This document shows positions 1 to 5,045 of a stretch of DNA of 16,326 nucleotides, piece after piece (position 1 is the stretch's first letter; each line of letters starts with the position of its first letter). The notes below the pieces were generated by a model. The model had not been told where the DNA came from, searched no databases, and saw nothing but the letters and a program-made list of their open reading frames with translations. Origin of the DNA: a bacterium (GTDB lineage: Bacteria > Dependentiae > Babeliae > Babeliales > RVW-14); assembly GCA_010027825.1 (NCBI GenBank), contig RGUK01000026.1, positions 1 to 16,326 of the forward strand, in the 5' to 3' direction. The translations under genes were made by a program, and so were the position numbers.

Positions 1-139
1 CAATCTTTTGATCGCGCTTGCGGCGCTCGGCCTCGATGACGGCATCGCGGTACTCGTGCCGGTTCTTGCCACGGTTTTGCAACCACCAAAGCACCAGGGC
101 CAGAAGGGTGCCGAGGACGGTAAGGGCACCGGTGATCAC
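1..139 (-). CDS. i-spanin-like (Rz-like) small membrane protein, 3' end beyond window
   Basis: The visible part is the N-terminal 46 residues; the gene runs off the left edge. Residues 1-20 form a strongly hydrophobic segment (TGALTVLGTLLALVLWWL), followed directly by a highly charged helix-forming stretch rich in Arg, Lys, Glu and Asp. One N-terminal membrane anchor plus a charged helix is the layout of inner-membrane spanins (Rz type) and of some other phage lysis accessory proteins. I chose the GTG at 137-139 because the sequence AAGGGG lies seven bases upstream; another GTG at 143-145 is too close to that site. It follows the 57-residue holin-like gene by about a dozen bases, which supports a lysis role. 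Without the C-terminus the spanin call is an inference; a generic membrane-anchored coiled-coil protein is the alternative. Confidence 0.55.
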   Translation of the reverse strand, partial: MITGALTVLGTLLALVLWWLQNRGKNRHEYRDAVIEAERRKRDQKI

Positions 140-146
140 TTCCACT

Positions 147-152
147 CCCCTT
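147..152 (-). promoter_or_regulatory. Shine-Dalgarno site of the spanin-like gene
   Basis: On the minus strand AAGGGG overlaps the TAA stop of the upstream holin-like gene and lies seven bases before the GTG at 139. This is one of the clearest ribosome binding sites in the window, and it decides between the two nearby GTG codons. Confidence 0.6.
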
Positions 153-324
153 ACTTGCGGGAGATTTGCGCGATGAAGTCGACGATCTTTTGCAGGGTGC
201 GTTCCGGCTCGTCACCGGGGATCACGGTGGCCACGGCGATGGCCGCGCCCAACACGGCGGTGATGACGCCGAGATATGCCTGCCAGTTGCTAACGATGTT
301 TGAGATTAAGGAGGTTACGTCCAT
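151..324 (-). CDS. Small holin-like membrane protein, 57 residues
   Basis: The protein begins MDVTSLISNIVSNWQ, has one hydrophobic span at about residues 16-35 (AYLGVITAVLGAAIAVATVI) and ends with a charged, amphipathic segment finishing in SRK. Holins permeabilise the inner membrane at the end of infection; many are 55-120 residues with one to three membrane spans. Its position between an XhlA-like gene and a spanin-like gene supports the call. The ATG at 322-324 lies inside a hairpin (322-339) that also holds the only Shine-Dalgarno-like sequence (AGGGG, set unusually close), so initiation may be held down until the structure opens. A seven-codon open frame starting at 338 in another frame overlaps the start. 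Seen: one membrane span and gene order. Inferred: holin function, since no sequence family was recognised. Confidence 0.6.
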   Translation of the reverse strand: MDVTSLISNIVSNWQAYLGVITAVLGAAIAVATVIPGDEPERTLQKIVDFIAQISRK

Positions 325-339
325 GCCCCTACGGGCATG
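322..339 (-). promoter_or_regulatory. Hairpin covering the holin-like start codon
   Basis: The minus-strand transcript reads CATGCCC, GTAG, GGGCATG: a perfect 7-bp stem with a 4-base loop. The second arm contains the ATG of the holin-like gene, and part of the GGGG that could pair with the ribosome is in the stem. It starts immediately after the TGA of the upstream gene. No T-rich run follows, so it does not look like a terminator. Translational control of the holin is an inference from this placement. Confidence 0.45.
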
Positions 340-603
340 TCAAAGGCCGAGCTTACGGGCAAACAAGGTGGAGGCCGTGGAGACGGCGGCCGTCAGCACC
401 ACCCAAGCGAGCCAGAGCTTGGTTTTCAGCGAGTGGGCGTCGGCCTCCAGCTCGGAGACGGTCTTGTCTAGGTGGGTCAGCTTGGTTTTGAGGAGGTCTT
501 TGATTTCCGTCATCTGCTCCATGATCCAACGCTGGTTGGTTTCAATCGTGGTGATACGTTTGTCCAGGCCGTGGATGTCGGCCGAAAGGTTTTTGGGAGG
601 CAT
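340..603 (-). CDS. XhlA-like coiled-coil membrane protein, 87 residues (lysis accessory)
   Basis: Residues 1-62 form a charged, heptad-like helix (IHGLDKRITTIETNQRWI, then KTVSELEADAHSLKTKL), and residues 63-80 form a hydrophobic segment (LWLAWVVLTAAVSTASTL) followed by the basic end ARKLGL. A soluble coiled coil with a single C-terminal membrane span in about 90 residues is the layout of the XhlA haemolysin family, found beside holins in phage lysis modules. The start is the ATG at 601-603, ten bases after the previous stop; the frame stays open further upstream, but that part is shadow coding of the preceding gene. No good Shine-Dalgarno sequence is visible. The next gene is a small membrane protein, so a two-component holin system is plausible. 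An alternative is a structural protein with a membrane tail. Confidence 0.55.
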   Translation of the reverse strand: MPPKNLSADIHGLDKRITTIETNQRWIMEQMTEIKDLLKTKLTHLDKTVSELEADAHSLKTKLWLAWVVLTAAVSTASTLFARKLGL

Positions 604-613
604 GGTGAATCGT

Positions 614-754
614 TTACGTGGAAAACTCAAACTTTTCGCCTTCCGGAGTGATGCGGACGCACTCCCGGCCGTCCTCGTCGTAATACAATTCAACAAGCCC
701 CTCTTGCTCCATCCAGCGCAGGATGCTCATCAGCTCCGACCAGGTGGAGGTCAT
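614..754 (-). CDS. Small protein of 46 residues, winged-helix-like half domain
   Basis: The sequence starts MTSTWSELMSILRWMEQEG and ends RITPEGEKFEFST. The pattern of a helix, then GLVELYYDEDGRECVRITPEG, resembles the recognition helix plus wing hairpin of MarR/ArsR-type winged helices, but it is less than half such a domain and may have no DNA-binding function. The start is the ATG at 752-754, which overlaps the preceding TGA as ATGA, the same coupling used elsewhere in this operon; the longer open frame reaching to 889 is not the real start. It sits between a fibre-associated gene and the lysis genes. Function unknown. Translational coupling and the sensible amino-acid content support it as a real gene. 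Confidence 0.5.
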   Translation of the reverse strand: MTSTWSELMSILRWMEQEGLVELYYDEDGRECVRITPEGEKFEFST

Positions 755-1062
755 AAATTCTCCGGCACGGGCGGGGCGAGGAATTGAACGGCATCGGCCT
801 CGTCGTTGGTTTTGGCGGCGAGGATCAGCTCCTTGCACCGAAGGTATTCGTTTCGGCAAGCGGCGATGTAGGACTTGATGGCCTCGCAACGCTCTGGCTG
901 GTAGATGCCAAGAGCGGCGTTTTGCTGGGTGGCTTCGTCAAGGCCGGCGGATTGGATGGCGTGACTTGCAAGCTGTCTAATTCGATCAATGTTTTGTGTT
1001 TGAGTTTCTTCAATAGAACGCTCATCCACCTTTACTCCGTTGATAAAGCAAAGATATTTCAT
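751..1062 (-). CDS. Hypothetical phage protein, 103 residues, downstream of the fibre gene
   Basis: Not recognised with certainty. The protein begins MKYLCFINGVKVDERSIEET, is mostly helical and charged in the middle (about residues 17-90), carries cysteines near its N-terminus and at about residues 57-75, and ends FLAPPVPENL. The start is the ATG at 1060-1062, which overlaps the fibre gene's TGA as ATGA; a TTG fifteen bases upstream is in frame but less likely. A GGGTGGG stretch about seven bases before the ATG may act as a ribosome binding site. Small genes immediately after a fibre gene often encode fibre-assembly chaperones, and that is the best guess from position, but no tail-fibre-assembly family motif can be identified. 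Confidence 0.55.
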   Translation of the reverse strand: MKYLCFINGVKVDERSIEETQTQNIDRIRQLASHAIQSAGLDEATQQNAALGIYQPERCEAIKSYIAACRNEYLRCKELILAAKTNDEADAVQFLAPPVPENL

Positions 1063-1784
1063 CGTATGCCCACCCAAATCGCTTCATTGCTTTTTAAGGC
1101 CAAGTATCCAGTGGCGGAGCCAGTATTTTGCGCCCGAATTGCAGTAGGCAGGGTTGAGGCTGGCGTGGTGTACGATGAATCGTGGCCAATCGTTATTCTC
1201 CCAAACGATGTGTCTTCCGTCATGCCAAAAATTAAATTAAAAACAGCATTTGTTCCCTGAGAAATGGAAAGCATTCCCATGTTTGTTGCGCTCCTAACGA
1301 GTCCCGCCCAATATATACCACGGGTAAGCGTTAGGCTGGATGTTGTATGCGTGTAATTTGCCGCCGCCTGAGCTATAACTATTTCTCCAGAATTATACAA
1401 AAGACTATATGGCAATGATCCCGAATTTGAGTAAATAAGTGCTTTAACCCCTTGTGTTCCAGAAACCGAATGACCAGTACACCTAAAATAAATTGTTGGA
1501 TTGGCTATTCTCTTTGGAATGAAAAGCGGCAAAAGATAAATAACATTGCTGTATCCAGTTGCAAAAGTTGATGGAACACCTGTGATAAAATATGCCGGAG
1601 TCGTGTCGTATGCTGGGCTTGAATTATTTGGAAGAAAGTCGTTATCAAAAATTGCCCCGCCTGTTAAAAATCTTTCCTGATCCCCCGCCGCAGGAGCGGG
1701 AACCAAGCCTGCCGTGCCTGCGGCTGAGCTGGTCGCACCGACCATGTTGCTCGCCGCACTCCCGCCGCCGCCGAAGAAGGGCAT
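1059..1784 (-). CDS. Tail fibre / receptor-binding-like protein, 241 residues
   Basis: Residues 1-13 are Gly/Ala rich (MPFFGGGGSAAS). Residues 14-40 carry MVGATSSAAGTAGLVPAP then GDQERFL, a short motif common near the N-terminus or linker of phage fibre proteins, where it usually ends GDQxxFL before the receptor-binding part. Residues 41-241 look like a beta-rich globular domain with many aromatic, Ser, Thr and Asn residues, as expected for a receptor-binding head. DNA coding for that C-terminal part is clearly richer in A/T than the motif-coding end. The start is the ATG at 1782-1784, four bases after the previous stop, with GGAGG and AAGG just upstream. It is the last large structural gene before the lysis genes. 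The fibre call rests on the linker motif and position; host-receptor binding is inferred. Confidence 0.6.
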   Translation of the reverse strand: MPFFGGGGSAASNMVGATSSAAGTAGLVPAPAAGDQERFLTGGAIFDNDFLPNNSSPAYDTTPAYFITGVPSTFATGYSNVIYLLPLFIPKRIANPTIYFRCTGHSVSGTQGVKALIYSNSGSLPYSLLYNSGEIVIAQAAANYTHTTSSLTLTRGIYWAGLVRSATNMGMLSISQGTNAVFNLIFGMTEDTSFGRITIGHDSSYTTPASTLPTAIRAQNTGSATGYLALKSNEAIWVGIR

Positions 1785-1787
1785 ACC

Positions 1788-3422
1788 TTATGCCTCCAGA
1801 ATCGTGTAGTTAGAGGCGGTCACGCTGGAGAGCACCCACACGGCCCCGGTGGGGATGTAGGAGGATTCAAAGGTGATGCCGGCCCCTGCCGTCAGCTGGA
1901 TGCCTTGGGTGGTGGTGGGAACGAAACCCACGCCCACGGTGATGACGTTGCTCTGGGTGGTGACGTTTTGGATTAGAAGATATTTGCGAGAAGTGTTGGT
2001 GACGGCCGTGGTAAGAAATGCGGTAGAGGCGGTCGTCGGCGTGCCAAAGCGGGTGGTCAGCGTGCCGTTGGAGCTGTTAGCCGTGACGGTTCCCGCCACG
2101 GTCTGGGTGGATGGCAGGTTCGCCACGCTGACGGAGCCGGTGACGACGGTGCGGCCGGAGCTGTCCACATTGATGGCGCGGAAGTTTGTGCCGTCCGATC
2201 CGCCGTAGAGGTTGCCGTAGCTGGGCACGGTCGCCCCCAGTGTGGTGGCGGAGGAAAGAGTGACATTAAGCCGAGCCGTCCCGCCAATGGTAGTGGTGGA
2301 AAGCTGGACAGGGAGAGAGCCGATGGTGACGGAGTTGCCAACGGTGACGGTTGATTTAACCAAAGTTGCCTGCCACGCAATAGTGCCAAGATCAGGGTGG
2401 TTTGTGACGCATGAACTTCTATGAGAAACCGTTTTCCCATCAACAAAAGCAACTCCCTTAATATCTATATCAAGAGGAGTAATATTGTAGGTTGTCGAAA
2501 AGTCAGATGTATTATTTGCCCCAGCAATAAGATTAAATTTTGCATCTGCTTTTGTAATTGTTGTTGAATTTACGATTGAAACAGCTTGTGCTGAGTTCGC
2601 CGTGACCGTGCCGGAGATGGGGAATGGGTTTTGGTCAAAAGGATCAGGAACGGCTCGGACTCCACTTCCTCCATCATTAACTCGTAGCGGAGTATATTGA
2701 CTATTTGCATCATCCCATCCACCAACTGTTAAAAAGCCGGAAACTGTTACTGCGTTGTTATCAATAAAAGTTTTTGTTCCTATGACATTCGCCGTGACCG
2801 TGCCGGAGATGGAGAGAGGGTTAAGGCTATTTACAGCACCAGAAACATTTGAAACCAAGGCTGGCACGGCTAAATCGATAGCTTGAACTCCATCATCGCA
2901 AACTGCGACTGGAATTTGCCTTATAGCCGCGCCGCTTGCATCGTAGCCAAACACATTCGCCGTCACCGTCCCTGCAATGGTTTGAGTGCCAGTTGGATTA
3001 GCGGTAACTGTCCCCGCAATCGTGACGGAGTTGCCAACGGTGACCGTACCGGAGATGGTCTGGGTGGAGGGGAAGTTTGAGATAGAGACAACCTGGCTAG
3101 CCGGAAGGTTGCTGACGCTCACCACCTGAGTTGCCGGAAAGTTGGAAACGGAGATGCTGCTGCCGATCGTCACGTTGCCCACGGTCACCGTCACGCTCTC
3201 CAAGGCCGCCAGGCTGTTGGCGTCCAAAGCCACGGTTACAGCACTGGCGCGCAGCTCGGCGTTGGTCAGCCCGCCGGAAACGCTGATCGGCGGCATCGTC
3301 ACCACGTTCACGCTTACCACGTTGGCCACGGTGACGCTGGCGGCCACGGAGCTGCCGATCACGGGCTGGCTCAGTGTGACAACGGCAGGCGTCTCGGTAA
3401 GGCTTAGATAAATGTTACTCAT
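1788..3422 (-). CDS. Fibre-like structural protein with repeated TVTVGN/ISGTVTAN units, 544 residues
   Basis: The protein is almost entirely Ser/Thr/Val/Asn-rich predicted beta structure. Residues 91-125 hold three near-copies of VSNFPATQV, and the octamer (I/V)(A/S)GTVTAN occurs at about 135-142, 149-156, 205-212, 269-276 and 442-449; VTVGNSVTI occurs twice (127-135, 359-367). Such repeats are typical of long beta-structured phage fibre or decoration proteins. Between them lie less repetitive inserts (about 160-200, 215-262, 277-350) coded by A/T-richer DNA. The last 65 residues (SRKYLLIQNV to SNYTILEA) form a compact beta domain without repeats. The ATG at 3420-3422 overlaps the previous TGA as ATGA. 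Function as fibre or receptor-binding component is inferred from composition and position; no enzymatic motif is visible. Confidence 0.6.
   Translation of the reverse strand: MSNIYLSLTETPAVVTLSQPVIGSSVAASVTVANVVSVNVVTMPPISVSGGLTNAELRASAVTVALDANSLAALESVTVTVGNVTIGSSISVSNFPATQVVSVSNLPASQVVSISNFPSTQTISGTVTVGNSVTIAGTVTANPTGTQTIAGTVTANVFGYDASGAAIRQIPVAVCDDGVQAIDLAVPALVSNVSGAVNSLNPLSISGTVTANVIGTKTFIDNNAVTVSGFLTVGGWDDANSQYTPLRVNDGGSGVRAVPDPFDQNPFPISGTVTANSAQAVSIVNSTTITKADAKFNLIAGANNTSDFSTTYNITPLDIDIKGVAFVDGKTVSHRSSCVTNHPDLGTIAWQATLVKSTVTVGNSVTIGSLPVQLSTTTIGGTARLNVTLSSATTLGATVPSYGNLYGGSDGTNFRAINVDSSGRTVVTGSVSVANLPSTQTVAGTVTANSSNGTLTTRFGTPTTASTAFLTTAVTNTSRKYLLIQNVTTQSNVITVGVGFVPTTTQGIQLTAGAGITFESSYIPTGAVWVLSSVTASNYTILEA
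2326..2348. repeat. 23-bp direct repeat, copy 1 (second copy 3022-3044)
   Basis: Identical 23-bp copies occur at 2326-2348 and 3022-3044, coding for VTVGNSVT in the 544-residue fibre-like protein. They are in the same orientation and reading frame. Confidence 0.85.
2596..2620. repeat. 25-bp direct repeat, copy 1 (second copy 2788-2812)
   Basis: Identical 25-bp GC-rich copies occur at 2596-2620 and 2788-2812, coding for ISGTVTAN in the fibre-like protein. The DNA on either side is much richer in A/T, and a diverged third copy lies near 2955-2980. Confidence 0.85.
2788..2812. repeat. 25-bp direct repeat, copy 2
   Basis: Exact match to 2596-2620, same orientation and frame; it encodes the same octapeptide unit of the fibre-like protein. 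Confidence 0.85.
3022..3044. repeat. 23-bp direct repeat, copy 2
   Basis: Exact match to 2326-2348, same orientation and frame, encoding VTVGNSVT. Confidence 0.85.
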
Positions 3423-3754
3423 AGTACGGTAATCCTTGGCTTTAGTGTCACGTCTCCGGTCAGGAGCTTGGTCACATTGCCGGAGTTATTCATAAACAAA
3501 TCCCACTTTGCCCCGGCGGTGGGTACGAGCAGGCTGGCGGCGCTGGTGACGCTCATCCGCACCTGCCCGCCGGCCGCGCTCACCACGCTGCAGGCGATGG
3601 CGGTCGCAACCGTTCCGCTGGGGTACTGGCGGATCTCGGCCTTAAAGGTCCGGCCGGAGACGTCGATCGCACCTTGAGTGGCGGTGGTAAGGAACAAATC
3701 CCGGGTCCAGTCCGCCCCCTGCTCAATGGTGATATTGTAGGTGGGCGCGGGCAT
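3419..3754 (-). CDS. LtfC/BppU-like baseplate beta-sandwich protein, 111 residues
   Basis: The sequence begins MPAPTYNITIEQGADWTRDL and continues with IDVSGRTFKAEIRQYP, a Gly-flanked GGQVRMSV strand, KWDLFMNNSG and LLTGDVTLKPRITVL. A QGADW-type opening, a sGrtFkAeIR strand and a late WDL...SG...LLtG pattern match the small beta-sandwich proteins found in tail-tip or baseplate clusters (LtfC/p132/BppU N-terminal type), which connect or dock receptor-binding components. The start is uncertain: I prefer the ATG at 3752-3754, because the domain begins right after it, but an in-frame TTG at 3781 overlapping the previous stop would add nine residues. Neither has a good Shine-Dalgarno sequence. Its TGA is coupled to the start of the fibre-like gene. 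The fold assignment is by pattern recognition, not a search. Confidence 0.65.
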   Translation of the reverse strand: MPAPTYNITIEQGADWTRDLFLTTATQGAIDVSGRTFKAEIRQYPSGTVATAIACSVVSAAGGQVRMSVTSAASLLVPTAGAKWDLFMNNSGNVTKLLTGDVTLKPRITVL

Positions 3755-3777
3755 GGGGTTACGGAGAGCTTTTGTTG

Positions 3778-4449
3778 TCAAAAGCCAACAGGATTAATTT
3801 CCAGGTGAATGGCGCCACTGACGCCGTACTCTTGCCCAAGGTATTCAAATGGGATTTCGGCGTAAGTGATCGGAAGGCTGACGCCATCGACCATTAAGGT
3901 GCTGGCATCCGCAAGCTGACTGGCATTTTGGCCCAAGTTTCCCTGGAAAGCTGTCCCAAGGGCATCCTCGGCCACCAGCCGTGGCCATAAAACCAGCCCG
4001 GCCTGATCCACCCAAAAATGCCCAGCCAAGGAGCTGGCTCCTCTTAAAAAGTAAATCGCCACCCGGCGATTTGCTTGCGAAAAAACAGCCGGCTCATCGG
4101 CCACAACGGTGCTGGTTCTGATTTTATAGCTCACCTGTAAAACCTTCCCATCTCCAAAGCAGACGTTTTCCACCGGGTTTAAAACAGGCCTCCTCCAAGA
4201 AACCCTTTCCGGAAATTCCTCAATTTCCTCAGAGTAGGAAATGACGTTGCCAGCTCCTGGGGCACCCTGTCGGGTGGCCATGAGGCTGTGGCGCACGCGG
4301 ACGGCCCAGGCGGAGGTGTTCCAGTACCATGCCATCGCTTTGGAAAGCGGCACTTGCGCCGGGTAATCCGTTCCCCTGCCTGTGGCGGGGCGGGTTTTCT
4401 GTCCCACAACCGGAAACCACCCGGATCCGGTCAAATGCAAAAAACCCAT
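3778..4449 (-). CDS. Hypothetical tail-tip region protein, 223 residues
   Basis: Not recognised. The protein begins MGFLHLTGSGWFPVVGQKTR, is rich in aromatic residues (many Trp and Tyr) and alternating hydrophobic strands, and ends YGVSGAIHLEINPVGF; it looks like a beta-rich structural protein with no membrane segment and no visible catalytic motif. The ATG at 4447-4449 is two bases after the preceding stop, so the pair is probably translationally coupled. It lies between a protein with an N-terminal helical adaptor and the LtfC/BppU-like protein, so a tail-tip or baseplate structural role is the natural inference. Confidence 0.6.
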   Translation of the reverse strand: MGFLHLTGSGWFPVVGQKTRPATGRGTDYPAQVPLSKAMAWYWNTSAWAVRVRHSLMATRQGAPGAGNVISYSEEIEEFPERVSWRRPVLNPVENVCFGDGKVLQVSYKIRTSTVVADEPAVFSQANRRVAIYFLRGASSLAGHFWVDQAGLVLWPRLVAEDALGTAFQGNLGQNASQLADASTLMVDGVSLPITYAEIPFEYLGQEYGVSGAIHLEINPVGF

Positions 4450-4451
4450 GG

Positions 4452-5045
4452 CTAAAAAACAAACTGTGTATCCAGCACGATGGCAGGCGCGCCGTTTAGG
4501 CAGGCGTTACGTGCGCGCACAAAGGAAAAGACGGACTGCACGACCCTTTTCGATTCATTGATTCTGGCCAGCTGGATGGATGTTTCGTTGGGAGCGTAGA
4601 TGGGAAGGTTGCTTGCCTCCACGACGGCGGACACAAAATCAAAAGAATTATTATGGCGCACCCGCAGGCGAACATCGGTAGGGAGCGGAGTTTCCAGCCA
4701 CTGATCCAGCCCGCCAATGGTCTCAGGGCCGATGGCTCCGCCCGTGGTCCAGAACAAAAAACTTTCCCTAAAAACGCGGAACTGCGTCTGTCCGTCCTTT
4801 GTGCGAACGGAAACCTTAAACTGATGATCCCTTTCCGCCACAACCGTTCCACCAGTGGAGGGCTTGATGGACAAAACGGTTCCATTAGTGGAGCGAGACA
4901 CCGTGTATCCAACGCCGTCCTGCAAACGGCAGGCGTCGACGGCTTCGCGAAGGCGGTTCAGCTTGTCGACGAATTGCCTGACGTCCGGATTGCGGGCCAC
5001 CTCAAAGGAACCGCACTGGAAGCTGTCGGGCTTCTCGTTGGGCAC
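4452..5045 (-). CDS. Hypothetical tail-tip/fibre adaptor-like protein, 197 residues
   Basis: Residues 17-40 form a charged helix (NPDVRQFVDKLNRLREAVDA), followed by DGVGYTVSRSTNGTVLSI and a beta-rich remainder ending IVLDTQFVF. A short N-terminal helix followed by a strand with GxGY and NGT turns recalls the attachment ends of phage tail-associated proteins, but no family is certain. The start is the GTG at 5043-5045, supported by a strong AAGGGAGGG ribosome binding site at 5050-5058. The upstream 975-residue frame overlaps this start by 44 bases, which is unusual here and may reflect a frameshift in that gene. It is followed after two bases by the 223-residue gene. Confidence 0.6.
   Translation of the reverse strand: MPNEKPDSFQCGSFEVARNPDVRQFVDKLNRLREAVDACRLQDGVGYTVSRSTNGTVLSIKPSTGGTVVAERDHQFKVSVRTKDGQTQFRVFRESFLFWTTGGAIGPETIGGLDQWLETPLPTDVRLRVRHNNSFDFVSAVVEASNLPIYAPNETSIQLARINESKRVVQSVFSFVRARNACLNGAPAIVLDTQFVF

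Noticed and set aside
8..787. Long open frame on the plus strand (259 codons)
   Set aside because: It is antisense to five coupled minus-strand genes with clear motifs, has low-quality composition, and is explained by GC-rich codon structure on the other strand.
604..889. N-terminal extensions of the 46- and 87-residue genes in the same frames
   Set aside because: The extended parts are Arg/Pro-rich shadow sequence inside neighbouring genes; the ATGA-coupled ATG at 754 and the ATG at 603 fit the operon spacing.
2326..3044. Repeats in the fibre-like gene considered as a CRISPR array or transposon ends
   Set aside because: The repeats are in frame, encode the same peptide units, lack uniform spacers and are direct rather than terminal inverted copies.
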